NCBI GenBank assembly: GCA_963781805.1
Contig: CAWAHF010000004.1
Location: 2,170,001-2,234,000, forward strand
Reading direction: 5' to 3'
Origin: JAFGPL01 sp963781805
Lineage (GTDB): Bacteria > Bacteroidota > Bacteroidia > Bacteroidales > UBA10428
Length of the DNA: 64,000 nucleotides
Both the position numbers and the translations under genes were made by a program. How positions within the stretch are numbered: the first letter of the stretch is position 1; each line of letters opens with the position of its first letter. Positions 1-8,092 of the stretch are shown here, one piece after another. The notes under the pieces are model-generated. The model was not told the DNA's origin. It saw only the letters and a program-made list of their open reading frames with translations, and searched no databases.

Positions 1-369
1 TTCAGAAAACTGGAGGTATTCATCTTCGGACAAACCTGGAAATGGGCTACCCGCCAGCATGGTGACAAAGGCCACAGGTGGGTGTTCAAAAGGTACTTTT
101 TGGGCAATCATTTTTCCGATAAACGTGTATCTTATAAAGGTATATATTCCTACCGCTTATATAAAATCGGTATGGTACCTATTCGATATCATGTTAAAAT
201 CGCTCAGAAGGCCAATCCTTACCTGTCTGAATTTGATTCATATTTTGAGAAAAGGGTATCCTTAAGGAAACGTTTAGCTTTGAATAGCAAACAAATCACT
301 ACTTTTGTTTGCAGAGGTAAAAACAATAGCCGGGTCTACCCTAACAAGGTTGGCCTTAAAAGTGCCTGA
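1..369 (+). CDS. Group II intron maturase, C-terminal part (cut by the window edge)
   Basis: The frame starting at position 1 encodes the last 122 residues of the reverse transcriptase/maturase found complete at 5898-7424, beginning at FRKLEVFIFG and ending ...VGLKSA. It covers the end of the maturase (X) domain and the C-terminal tail. The truncation is from the window edge and not a mutation. The stop codon overlaps the first base of ribozyme domain V, as in the complete copy. One amino-acid difference from the complete copy is expected at position 84. Confidence 0.88.
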   Translation, partial: FRKLEVFIFGQTWKWATRQHGDKGHRWVFKRYFLGNHFSDKRVSYKGIYSYRLYKIGMVPIRYHVKIAQKANPYLSEFDSYFEKRVSLRKRLALNSKQITTFVCRGKNNSRVYPNKVGLKSA

Positions 370-424
370 GCCGTATGCGGTGAAAGTCGCACGTACGGTT
401 CTTAGGGGGCGTAAGCTACCCGGT
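1..424 (+). mobile_element. Group II intron copy A, 3' part (starts before the window)
   Basis: Positions 1-424 match 7056-7479 with two differences (positions 84 and 366), so this is a second copy of the intron at 5257-7479. It holds the end of the maturase gene, domain V at 368-401 (GAGCCG ... CGGUUC, 34 nt) and domain VI ending CTACCCGGT at 424, where the two copies diverge. The downstream flank (TCAGCAAGCC) does not match the core expected for the following cassette, so the insertion target of this copy is unclear. Confidence 0.9.
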
Positions 425-449
425 TCAGCAAGCCGGGAGAACGAAATCA

Positions 450-480
450 TTGGAAATGACGTGTTGATTTGTTATATTTG
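450..480 (+). promoter_or_regulatory. Bacteroidota-type promoter for the first toxin-antitoxin pair
   Basis: A -7 box TATATTTG lies at 473-480 and a TTGG -33 element at 450-453, with a 19-base spacer. This matches the TTG/TAnnTTTG pattern of Bacteroidota primary sigma promoters. Transcription would start about 15-18 bases before the antitoxin ATG at 503, so this cassette probably has its own promoter. Confidence 0.6.
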
Positions 481-502
481 TACGTAATTAAATTTAACGA
501 TT

Positions 503-754
503 ATGGAAACTAAATTAACATTGCGACTAAATGATAATGTTATCGAGAGAGCTAAAAACTATGCTCGTAGTCATAAGATTAGTCTTTCAAAAATGATTGA
601 AACTTATCTAGATAGCATAACTAAACAAAAAGAAGATATGAAAAAGATTTCAATTACTCCGCTTGTAGAGAGTTTGAGCGGAGTGATAGATTTGCCTGCT
701 GACTTTGATTATAAGAAAGAGTACCGTGATTATTTAGATGAAAAGTATAAATGA
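503..754 (+). CDS. Ribbon-helix-helix antitoxin (DUF6364-like)
   Basis: An 83-residue protein. Its N-terminus (METKLTLRLNDNVIERAKNY) has the alternating pattern of a ribbon-helix-helix strand, followed by a helix pair ending ISLSKMIETYLDSI, the usual DNA-binding fold of VapB-type and DUF6364 antitoxins. The C-terminal half (about residues 45-83) is polar and would bind the toxin. Its end overlaps the PIN toxin start by four bases (ATGA), giving an antitoxin-first operon. Likely role: neutralise the PIN nuclease and repress the shared promoter at 450-480. It is the first complete gene of the array. Confidence 0.75.
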   Translation: METKLTLRLNDNVIERAKNYARSHKISLSKMIETYLDSITKQKEDMKKISITPLVESLSGVIDLPADFDYKKEYRDYLDEKYK

Positions 755-1164
755 AAAAGTTATTCATAGATACTAATATTGTGATAGATTTATTATCACG
801 GAGAGAACCCTTTTTTGAAGAAGCAGCGGAATTATTTTCCCTTGCCGACAAAAAGCAAGTCGAATTATCAGTTTCATCTTTGACTATTGCAAATACCAGT
901 TATGCATTATTAAGACAAATGGATTCGAACAAAGCGAAGTCGGTTTTAAGAAAACTTAGGTTGATTCTAAAAATATTACCGTTGGATGATAAGATTATTG
1001 GATTGGCTTTAAATGACGAGACTTTTTCTGATTTTGAGGATGGACTTCAATATTTTACGGCAATCGAAGACGAGCAAGAATTGATTATTACAAGAAATCT
1101 AAAGGATTTTAAAAATTCAAAGTTACCGACAATGACGGCTAAACAATTTATTGAAACAATATAA
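751..1164 (+). CDS. PIN-domain ribonuclease toxin (VapC-like)
   Basis: A 137-residue PIN-domain protein, the normal length for VapC toxins. The first acidic residue is in the opening motif LFIDTNIVIDLL (Asp7). Later acidic residues, including those in the segment FEDGLQYFTAIE near residues 95-106, complete a metal-binding site, and IITRNLKDF near residue 112 is the usual last strand. Known PIN toxins cut RNA, often initiator tRNA. It shares an ATGA overlap with the upstream ribbon-helix-helix antitoxin. Toxin-antitoxin cassettes are common in large integrons, where they are thought to stabilise the array. Confidence 0.82.
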   Translation: MKKLFIDTNIVIDLLSRREPFFEEAAELFSLADKKQVELSVSSLTIANTSYALLRQMDSNKAKSVLRKLRLILKILPLDDKIIGLALNDETFSDFEDGLQYFTAIEDEQELIITRNLKDFKNSKLPTMTAKQFIETI

Positions 1165-1174
1165 TAAGGCCAGT

Positions 1175-1305
1175 TGGCAACACACAATATAGCAAAGCGG
1201 GGCTGTACGTTTCGCATCAGGCATTTGGGTCACGTTCAAGCATTTTTGTCGGTGGACAAAAACGCAATCGCAAACCCCGCCATGCTATATTGCAAAACGT
1301 TGCCT
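1175..1305 (+). other. attC site 1
   Basis: 131 bp. Inverse core TGGCAAC at 1175-1181, left arm CAATATAGC, right arm GCTATATTG, core GTTGCCT at 1299-1305. The spacers between core and arm are unequal (ACA on the left, CAAAAC on the right), which would leave unpaired bases in the folded strand. The GC-rich inner arms AAGCGGGG and CCCCGCC also pair. Confidence 0.88.
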
Positions 1306-1333
1306 GCAATTTTAACAAGACAAATTCTACACA

Positions 1334-2227
1334 ATGGATACATTTGATAAGATAGAAATAGCACAAGGATTTATTGATTCTGGAAAATACCAGAAAGCGA
1401 TTGATTATTTAACGGATTTTATTTCTAAAAATGAGTCTGACTACTTAGCATATACTCATCGTGGATATGCATTTTTTTGCACAGCAGAGATTGATAAAGC
1501 GATTGCCGATTTAATACATGCTACCGAGATTAATAAAAATGCTGATTTGGCATATTGGTATCTTTCGCAGATTTATTTACATAAAACGGAAAATAATAAA
1601 GCTAAAGAATACATAATTAGAGCTATTGAAATAGATAAAGAAAATTTTAATTATATCGGAGACTATGCTGTTATTGAACAAAATCTTAAAAATTATGCAA
1701 AAAGTATAGAATTATGCAATAGGATTCTTTCGTATTATCCAGCAGATATTTTTGCTTTAAATACCCGGGGCTATGGTTACTTGTGTCTCAATGATTTTAA
1801 AAATGCGATTGCTGATTTTGAAAGGGCATTAATTGAAAATCCCCATGACAGTTTAACCTTGAATAATTTAGGATTTGCATTATCAAAAAATGGGGAGCAT
1901 AAAAAGGCATATAAATACTTACAATTAGCAATTCAGATTGAGCCGACTTTCTCCTATCCACATGATAATTTAGGATATTTGTTTTATCTTGACCATGATT
2001 ATGAGCAAGCTTTAAAAAATATTAATAAATCGATTGAGCTTGACCCTTCAAATTCATGGGCTTTTAAAAATAGAGCATTAGTGTACATCGCAATCGGAGA
2101 TAATGATAAAGCATTGACTGATTTATATAGAGCAAAGGAATTGGGATATGGTGAAGAGTATGGTAATGAAGTAAATGAATTGATTGGAAAAACAAAAACT
2201 GCAGGCAACACGCAATATACATTATAG
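1334..2227 (+). CDS. Tetratricopeptide-repeat protein (cassette 2)
   Basis: A 297-residue protein made almost wholly of about eight TPR units of 34 residues, with repeated signatures such as AYTHRGYAFF, LNTRGYGYL, LNNLGFAL and AFKNRALVYIAIGDNDKAL. There is no signal peptide, so it is predicted to be a cytoplasmic protein-protein interaction scaffold; the partner is unknown. The cassette runs from GTTGCCTGCA (1299) to TGCAGGCAAC (2200-2209), perfect reverse complements. The last codons (TAGNTQYTL) and the stop lie inside attC site 2, so the recombination site supplies the C-terminus. Confidence 0.8.
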   Translation: MDTFDKIEIAQGFIDSGKYQKAIDYLTDFISKNESDYLAYTHRGYAFFCTAEIDKAIADLIHATEINKNADLAYWYLSQIYLHKTENNKAKEYIIRAIEIDKENFNYIGDYAVIEQNLKNYAKSIELCNRILSYYPADIFALNTRGYGYLCLNDFKNAIADFERALIENPHDSLTLNNLGFALSKNGEHKKAYKYLQLAIQIEPTFSYPHDNLGYLFYLDHDYEQALKNINKSIELDPSNSWAFKNRALVYIAIGDNDKALTDLYRAKELGYGEEYGNEVNELIGKTKTAGNTQYTL

Positions 2228-2331
2228 GGGCGGCGTAGGTTTGCCAATGGTTTCGCCCTTTCAATCGTTATCCTCGGTTGACAGGAACGTAGCTTCGAAA
2301 TCCCCTACAATGCATATTGCCACCGTTGGGC
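2203..2331 (+). other. attC site 2
   Basis: 129 bp. Inverse core AGGCAAC at 2203-2209, left arm CGCAATATACATTATAGGGG, right arm CCCCTACAATGCATATTGCC, core GTTGGGC at 2325-2331. This is the only site in the array whose core fits the textbook GTTRRRY consensus fully. Confidence 0.88.
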
Positions 2332-2376
2332 AAAATTGGAGGACACACCCGAATGATAGATAAAACGAACAGTATT

Positions 2377-2769
2377 ATGAAAAAAATAATATTCATTTCA
2401 ACTTTTGTTGTAATTGTTTGTCAGAGTTTAATCGGACAATCAAATGATTTAAAATTATCTGATTTTATTGATGGGTCATGGACTATTGACACGCGTGGTT
2501 CATTAGTTTCTGATGACAAACCCGATGCAGGACAAAATCTTGATTACAACAAAGAAATAATTAGAGATAATGATACTTTGATAACTTTTATTAAAAACAA
2601 ATTTGAAATATCTCAAAACAGAAAGGGAACATTTGAAATTAACGGAACTAGTTTATATTTAAACGAAATTAAATATAAATATGGGATATTTGATAAAAAT
2701 AAATTCAGTTTGGTAAGATTTATCTCACCCGATTTGATTATTACATTTATGCTTGAAAGAAAAAAATGA
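2377..2769 (+). CDS. Secreted lipocalin-like protein (cassette 3, first gene)
   Basis: A 130-residue protein from the ATG at 2377. An upstream in-frame ATG at 2317 would place coding sequence inside attC site 2 and is less likely because a clean signal peptide (KKIIFISTFVVIVCQSLIGQ) begins at 2377. The mature part opens with LSDFIDGSWTID, a D/GxW opening seen in small lipocalin-like Bacteroidota proteins, then alternating beta-type segments to the C-terminus. It overlaps the next gene by ATGA. Function unknown. The next gene's C-terminal domain has a similar IDFMIGNWINEW opening, so the two may be diverged copies. Confidence 0.6.
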   Translation: MKKIIFISTFVVIVCQSLIGQSNDLKLSDFIDGSWTIDTRGSLVSDDKPDAGQNLDYNKEIIRDNDTLITFIKNKFEISQNRKGTFEINGTSLYLNEIKYKYGIFDKNKFSLVRFISPDLIITFMLERKK

Positions 2770-3317
2770 TTAAAAGAATATTTATAAATTTTAAAAATTG
2801 GTGTAATAGCAATCAAGGACTACTTGCATTTATTGCAATAGTTATCATGATATTCAGCATCATTCCATTTAACAAAATTGATTTAAGTTTTACCAATGGA
2901 TTATTTGATAAATTTTGGATAATTCTTATTTATAAAATTAAAATACCAGTATATATATTACTAATTATTATACTATTATCCATTTTGTACATTAACAAAT
3001 TGAGAAAAAGGTATAAGAAAAATAAAATTACGATTGACTTTATGATTGGTAATTGGATAAATGAATGGAATGACAATGGCAGTATTGGTACTGAGCACCT
3101 TGAGATACGAGAAAATGGTAAATATTTCTTAAATGGAGAACATGCTTTTAATATTGAGGATTTTCAATATGATATCCAAAAAAATCAAATTAGATTTACT
3201 AAAATAGCTGTTCGTCAAGATGATAATCGTCGTTTATTAAATGTACTTAATGTAATTAATAATGACCACATACAGGGTGATGAAGATTATTATAAAATTG
3301 ATTATAAAAGAAAATAA
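2766..3317 (+). CDS. Membrane protein with lipocalin-like C-terminal domain (cassette 3, second gene)
   Basis: 183 residues. Two hydrophobic helices are visible (about 18-37, LLAFIAIVIMIFSIIPF; about 49-75, FWIILIYKIKIPVYILL), followed by a soluble domain from about residue 92 that starts IDFMIGNWINEWNDNGS and is rich in beta-type alternation. The domain opening resembles that of the preceding secreted protein. ATGA overlap with that gene indicates translational coupling and a joint function at the envelope. No specific function is recognised. Cassette 3 ends with TTTGCCCAAC (3325-3334), the perfect complement of its start GTTGGGCAAA. Confidence 0.6.
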   Translation: MIKRIFINFKNWCNSNQGLLAFIAIVIMIFSIIPFNKIDLSFTNGLFDKFWIILIYKIKIPVYILLIIILLSILYINKLRKRYKKNKITIDFMIGNWINEWNDNGSIGTEHLEIRENGKYFLNGEHAFNIEDFQYDIQKNQIRFTKIAVRQDDNRRLLNVLNVINNDHIQGDEDYYKIDYKRK

Positions 3318-3327
3318 AATCAACTTT

Positions 3328-3459
3328 GCCCAACACACAATATAGCAAATGGCGGGAAAGGTAGTAAATTCGGGCATTATAGCCCGCTTCAAACTTTTTC
3401 ATCGGTGGATACAGACGCGCTCCGCAAACCGACACTTGCCATATTGTAAAACGTTGTGC
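3328..3459 (+). other. attC site 3
   Basis: 132 bp. Inverse core GCCCAAC at 3328-3334, left arm CAATATAGCAAATGG, right arm CCATATTG, core GTTGTGC at 3453-3459. The middle contains the recurring motif (TTCGGGCATT..., TCATCGGTGGATACAGACGC) seen in site 1, so the central parts of these sites are related to one another. Confidence 0.87.
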
Positions 3460-3505
3460 GGCAGCTTGAGAAACAGCAGTGCAAAGTTTTTAAACTAATA
3501 GAATT

Positions 3506-4078
3506 ATGAGGATTTTTAGTAAGATAGTACATATTATATTTTCATCCTTCTTGATTTGGCAGACAATCTTGTTAGTTGAAAGACTTATAAGAAATCAACC
3601 GACCGATTTTTCTGATAAAATGCTTGATGCAGTATTTGTAAATTTATTTGTGACAGGAATTTTTACGATTGTGTATTCATTTCCTGTATATAGATTGTTA
3701 CCTAAAAGATATTACTTGATTAAAAATCCTGAATTACTAAAGATATGTGGTCAGATTATTCAAATTGAATCGTTTAAAAAACTATTGATTCGGACAATTT
3801 GGAATAAAAAGCAAAACAAAAAGCATTTTTTTAGTGGTTCCAGAAACGGATTTGATGAAATGGAAATTACTACGATGAAAAGTGAATTCGGTCATTTTAT
3901 TGGTTTCTGTATCGTTATGATTTTAACAATATTGATTGGAATTAACACTAACTATGCAATAGCGATTATGATTTTAGTAGTCAATATATTCTTTAATTTT
4001 TATCCATTCATGTTGCAAAGATTTCATAGACTAAGATTGAATGAATTAAAGAAAAGATTTGGTAAAGAAATAGTATAA
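3506..4078 (+). CDS. Integral membrane protein of unknown function (cassette 4)
   Basis: 190 residues. Hydrophobic segments at about 7-25 (VHIIFSSFLIWQTILLV), 44-68 (AVFVNLFVTGIFTIVYSFPVY) and a pair at about 133-170 (FIGFCIVMILTILIG, AIAIMILVVNIFFNF) suggest four membrane spans, with a basic loop (WNKKQNKKHF) between. No family is recognised. The only gene in its cassette: starts GTTGTGCGG (3453), ends CCGCACAAC (4114-4122). No own promoter is evident. Confidence 0.55.
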   Translation: MRIFSKIVHIIFSSFLIWQTILLVERLIRNQPTDFSDKMLDAVFVNLFVTGIFTIVYSFPVYRLLPKRYYLIKNPELLKICGQIIQIESFKKLLIRTIWNKKQNKKHFFSGSRNGFDEMEITTMKSEFGHFIGFCIVMILTILIGINTNYAIAIMILVVNIFFNFYPFMLQRFHRLRLNELKKRFGKEIV

Positions 4079-4115
4079 TTATAAAACAGTGAAACAAAAA
4101 TGATAAAAGCCGACC

Positions 4116-4245
4116 GCACAACACGCAATATACGTAAGCCGGGGGCTGTGGATAATTTAAACTTTTGTACATTTACTCAAATTCGTAACGGTTTGACAGG
4201 TTGACGCTTCGAAATCCCTGCCTACGCATATTGCCACCGTTGTGT
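4116..4245 (+). other. attC site 4
   Basis: 130 bp. Inverse core GCACAAC at 4116-4122, left arm CGCAATATACGTAAGCC, right arm CCTACGCATATTG, core GTTGTGT at 4239-4245. Confidence 0.87.
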
Positions 4246-4279
4246 GGCATACAGACTGACGGCATAACAACATAATAGC

Positions 4280-5152
4280 ATGGATTTAAAAGATATTCAA
4301 AGACATATTGACCAAGTAATGAATGAGCAAAATAATAGGTCGATTTCAGAATTTGAAGGATACTCACCTTTTGAAATGCACCATATTTTAAATTTCACGT
4401 TTGAGTCAAATAGTCCAATAAGCCTGCAAAAACTTAATGATTCGGATTACCATAAAATTCCGATGCTTAATCAGATTAAATACTTTCTATCCTTGATACA
4501 AAAAGCTGGTGAGATTAAATTGACAGCAAAAGGATTTTTACCTACAAAGATTGTTAAAGATATTTATGCACAAGGATACTTAGAAGAATCACTTTTTACT
4601 TCAGGGACTTATCAGTTATATAAAGAGAGTGATTCCATGACAGTTAATCTCACTAGATTTTTGGTTGAATTATCAGGATTAACAAAAAAGAGAAACGGTA
4701 AATTGAGTTTGACAAAAAAAGGGGAGAAAATACTTTCTAACAACTATGGTTTAATCGACCTGATTTTCAAAACTATGACAACTAAATTTAATTGGGCATA
4801 TTATGACGGATATGGTGATAATCAGATTGGTCAATTAGGATACGGTTTCTCATTGATACTTTTGCATTTATATGGTGGAACTAAACATCAGGATTGTTTT
4901 TATTCAGAGAAGTATTTAAAGGCATTTCCAGATTTGGTTGAATTAGATTCCCCATCTGATTATGATACCCCAGAAAAAAGAGCGAGTGATTGTTATTCGC
5001 TACGGACTTTTGACCGATTTTTAGATTATTTTGGACTAATTGAGATTGAAACAGTTGGAGAAAAATGGAAACCAGATAAATTTATAACAAAAACAGAATT
5101 ATTTGATAAGCTAATAAAAGTACGACCACACAACAATGTGTATAGTGCATAA
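4280..5152 (+). CDS. Uncharacterised protein, 290 residues (cassette 5)
   Basis: No signal peptide or membrane span. The sequence is helical and charged, with a middle section LTKKRNGKLSLTKKGEKILSN (about residues 133-153) that reads like the beta-wing of a winged-helix DNA-binding domain, and another similar stretch GEIKLTAKGFLPTKIVKDI near residue 76. The C-terminal third contains a Trp/Tyr/Gly-rich segment (FNWAYYDGYGDNQIG). I do not recognise the family. The final residues (RPHNNVYSA) are encoded within attC site 5, so the site supplies the C-terminus. Confidence 0.55.
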   Translation: MDLKDIQRHIDQVMNEQNNRSISEFEGYSPFEMHHILNFTFESNSPISLQKLNDSDYHKIPMLNQIKYFLSLIQKAGEIKLTAKGFLPTKIVKDIYAQGYLEESLFTSGTYQLYKESDSMTVNLTRFLVELSGLTKKRNGKLSLTKKGEKILSNNYGLIDLIFKTMTTKFNWAYYDGYGDNQIGQLGYGFSLILLHLYGGTKHQDCFYSEKYLKAFPDLVELDSPSDYDTPEKRASDCYSLRTFDRFLDYFGLIEIETVGEKWKPDKFITKTELFDKLIKVRPHNNVYSA

Positions 5153-5256
5153 GGGTTTCAGAGGTTTTCGAGCGGTATCACCCGCATCAACTTTGGGTGG
5201 TAACTTGATAGGTTTGAAGCCCGCAATCCCTTACGACACCATACCATCAAACGTTA
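5128..5256 (+). other. attC site 5, core interrupted by a group II intron
   Basis: Inverse core ACACAAC at 5128-5134, left arm AATGTGTATAGTGCATAAGGG, right arm CCCTTACGACACCATACC, then GTTA at 5253-5256 directly followed by the intron. The rest of the core (GCCGC) resumes at 7480. With those bases restored the site is 132 bp, like its neighbours. The cassette's other end is GCGGCTAAC (9830-9838), the exact complement of GTTA+GCCGC. Confidence 0.85.
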
Positions 5257-7479
5257 TTGCGACTTGAAGTCGTGTAAATAATTGTTTTACAAAGGATTGT
5301 TCTTTGATAAAACCTGTTGTTCCCTCAACAGTACCCTTACCGGACAACTGGTGTATAGTGCAGCTATTACCGGTTGAAGCTCCGGGAAACGAGTACCAAA
5401 CGCCGGGTTGTATACCCTATGGCGGGGCTATAAGCTGTGAAGCGGATAGTCTTCGGGGCCTCAAAAACCGATTTAGGGCTGGGGTGAGCAGGCATGGCCA
5501 ACTCAGGTAAATATTCCGAAACCATCGAGATGGCGTAAGGGCGAAAAAGAGGATGACACGCCTTGTACCAAAATGGTAAGCTGGCAGGTTAAACGTGGTT
5601 AACGTTGCGTTTACGGGGATGTTGCCCAGCCGGTGGACAGGATAGGCCTAAACCTGTATCTTTTGTTATTTACATGGAACATGGAAGCACGGTGCTCTCT
5701 TTTCCTGTAACAGCGGGATCAAAAACCCTAACCGCAAGGCATGGGGAAACACCGTACAGAGAGGACAGACAAAGCGAATGCCCTGATGTAATGCCAGGGA
5801 TAGTGGCCACAACATCGCCACAGGTGAAAACCAGCCCACCTCTGTCTGGTACTTTATGGCATGATACTTTTTAGAACCTGTAAATGCTGGAAAGCAAATG
5901 AACGAGAATGAAAATTCATCGTGTGCACTGGCACACCAAACCGATAACTGGAACCTCATTATATGGCGAAAGGTTATTCAACGGGTGAACAGGCTGCAAA
6001 GACGTATTGCCAAGGCTGTTAAAGAGAAACGCTGGGGCAAAGCTAAAGCCCTGATGTTTCTCATTACCAAATCCTTTTATGCTAAACTATTGGCTGTATT
6101 CCGGGTGGCCAACAACAAGGGAGGCAAAACCCCCGGTGTTGACCATAAAATCTGGATAGACGGGTATGATAAACTCGTCGCAGCTGAAAACCTTAAGAAC
6201 AGGGGATACACCCCTAAACCTTTACGTAGGATATATATCCCTAAGAAGAATGGCAAAAAACGCCCCTTAAGCATCCCGTGCATCGATGACAGGGCTATGC
6301 AAGCCCTGCACATGATTTCTCTTGTCCCTCTGGCCGAAACAATGGCCGACCTAAATTCTTATGGGTTTAGGGAAAAACGTTCGTGTGCCGATGCCATTGC
6401 ACAATGCTTTCTTATCCTGTGCCGTAAAAATTGCGCACAATGGGTGTATGAAGCCGACATCAAGGCCTGCTTTGATGAAATTGACCATCAGTGGATATTA
6501 AACCATATCCCGGTCAACAAATCCATTCTTGATAAATGGCTCAAAGCAGGATATATCCAGAAAGGTAGGTTATTCCCCTCCCTTAAAGGTACTCCACAAG
6601 GCGGTATCATATCCCCAATCATCATGAATATGGTGCTTGACGGATTGGAAACCACCATAAACAAACAGTTTCCAAGGTGGAAAAACCAGAAAGTCAATTT
6701 TGTAAGGTATGCCGATGATTTTATTATTACCGCTAAGGATAAAGAGGTAATTACTAATCAAATCATACCACTTGTTAAGGAATTCCTCAAAGAACGGGGG
6801 CTTAGGCTCTCTGATGAGAAATCCAAAATAACCAATATTGACCAGGGTTTTGACTTCTTATCACAGCATATCCGTAAGTACAAGGGTAAACTGCTGATAA
6901 AACCATCACGGAAATCTGTACAGGCTTTCAAAGATAAGATAAAACTCATCATACGCGAGAGCCATGGACTGCCTGCTCATGCCCTTATACGAAAACTAAA
7001 CCCGGTTATCCGGGGATGGTCAAACTATCACAAGGGTATTTGCTCAAAGAATACCTTCAGAAAACTGGAGGTATTCATCTTCGGACAAACCTGGAAATGG
7101 GCTACCCGCCAGCATGGTGACAAAGGCCACAGGTGGGTATTCAAAAGGTACTTTTTGGGCAATCATTTTTCCGATAAACGTGTATCTTATAAAGGTATAT
7201 ATTCCTACCGCTTATATAAAATCGGTATGGTACCTATTCGATATCATGTTAAAATCGCTCAGAAGGCCAATCCTTACCTGTCTGAATTTGATTCATATTT
7301 TGAGAAAAGGGTATCCTTAAGGAAACGTTTAGCTTTGAATAGCAAACAAATCACTACTTTTGTTTGCAGAGGTAAAAACAATAGCCGGGTCTACCCTAAC
7401 AAGGTTGGCCTTAAAAGTGCTTGAGCCGTATGCGGTGAAAGTCGCACGTACGGTTCTTAGGGGGCGTAAGCTACCCGGT
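5257..7479 (+). mobile_element. Group II intron copy B, complete, in an attC core
   Basis: 2,223 bp. The 3' end (domain V 7423-7456, domain VI, CTACCCGGT ending 7479) is fixed by comparison with copy A. The 5' end is inferred as TTGCG at 5257 because joining GTTA to GCCGC rebuilds a core that pairs with the same cassette's far end; this is a variant of the usual GUGYG start. Positions 5257-5897 are ribozyme domains I-IV, 5898-7424 the maturase. Known: some introns (group IIC-attC) target attC. I cannot assign the class firmly, as the domain V is of the common 34-nt bacterial type. Confidence 0.88.
5898..7424 (+). CDS. ltrA: Group II intron reverse transcriptase/maturase
   Basis: 508 residues. 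The reverse transcriptase fingers and palm span about 60-330, with SYGFREKRSC (about 154), the GTPQGGIISP turn (231-240) and the catalytic YADD at 271-274. The maturase (X) domain covers about 345-430, including the conserved GWSNYHKG and TRQHGDKGHRW segments. The tail ends without the HNH endonuclease Cys pairs found in endonuclease-bearing homologues, so second-strand priming would rely on other means. It makes the RNP that splices the intron and reverse-splices it into DNA targets. All key residues are intact and a nearly identical second copy exists, which suggests recent mobility. Confidence 0.93.
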   Translation: MNENENSSCALAHQTDNWNLIIWRKVIQRVNRLQRRIAKAVKEKRWGKAKALMFLITKSFYAKLLAVFRVANNKGGKTPGVDHKIWIDGYDKLVAAENLKNRGYTPKPLRRIYIPKKNGKKRPLSIPCIDDRAMQALHMISLVPLAETMADLNSYGFREKRSCADAIAQCFLILCRKNCAQWVYEADIKACFDEIDHQWILNHIPVNKSILDKWLKAGYIQKGRLFPSLKGTPQGGIISPIIMNMVLDGLETTINKQFPRWKNQKVNFVRYADDFIITAKDKEVITNQIIPLVKEFLKERGLRLSDEKSKITNIDQGFDFLSQHIRKYKGKLLIKPSRKSVQAFKDKIKLIIRESHGLPAHALIRKLNPVIRGWSNYHKGICSKNTFRKLEVFIFGQTWKWATRQHGDKGHRWVFKRYFLGNHFSDKRVSYKGIYSYRLYKIGMVPIRYHVKIAQKANPYLSEFDSYFEKRVSLRKRLALNSKQITTFVCRGKNNSRVYPNKVGLKSA

Positions 7480-7811
7480 GCCGCAAGTGCAAAAAAACTC
7501 ACAATACATGAAAATATTTATTAGCTTTTCCAACAAAGATAACTATATCCTTAAATGCTTTGTTGACAGAATACTCAAATTAGGTTTACAAATAAATTCT
7601 GAAAATATTTTTTGTACAGGAATTGAGTCTTCAAAACCTCAAACAGGTGAAGATTTTAAGAAGTGGATTAAAAACAATATTGAAAATTCTCAAATAATAA
7701 TTCAATTAATTAGTTTGAATTATAAAAGTAGTGAAGTATGCTGGTACTGGGCTGCTTTTTTAAGACAAGTTAAAAATAGAGTTTTTAACTTTAACAATTA
7801 AAAAGTAGCGT

Positions 7812-8078
7812 ATGAAAAAGATCAAATTCAGTGAGACAAAAATTTTAGCTATTCTAAAAGAGCAAGAACAAGGACAAAAGGTATCAGAGATATGTCGTAA
7901 ACACGGTATAAGTGATGCTACCTTTTACAACTGGAAAAATAAATACTCAGGAATGACCGTAAGCGAATTAAAACGTTTAAAGGAGCTAGAATATGAAAAT
8001 TCACGTTTAAAGCGGATGTATGCAAATCTAAGTCTTGAGAATGAAGCGCTTAAAGATATTGTAACAAAAAAGTTTTAA
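7812..8078 (+). CDS. IS3-family transposase OrfA
   Basis: 88 residues. A helix-turn-helix of the transposase_8 type (KFSETKILAILKEQEQGQKV, then SDATFYNWKNKYSGM) is followed by a leucine-zipper-like coiled coil (about 52-85, LKRLKELEYENSRLKRMYANL), the standard OrfA plan of the IS407/IS51-like group. It binds the terminal repeats. It ends in the run A_AAA_AAG, from which a -1 frameshift would make the OrfAB transposase. Confidence 0.9.
   Translation: MKKIKFSETKILAILKEQEQGQKVSEICRKHGISDATFYNWKNKYSGMTVSELKRLKELEYENSRLKRMYANLSLENEALKDIVTKKF
8066..8072 (+). promoter_or_regulatory. Programmed -1 frameshift heptamer
   Basis: The heptamer AAAAAAG is in the slippery phase A_AAA_AAG relative to OrfA (codons ACA AAA AAG), just before the OrfA stop. 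OrfB is in the -1 frame. This is the classic IS3-family arrangement for producing the fused transposase. Confidence 0.75.
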
Positions 8079-8092
8079 CGCCTGGTCAGAAG

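Noticed and set aside
5304..5874. Two short + strand frames ahead of the maturase
   Set aside because: They lie in ribozyme domains I-IV of the intron and show no protein-like pattern.
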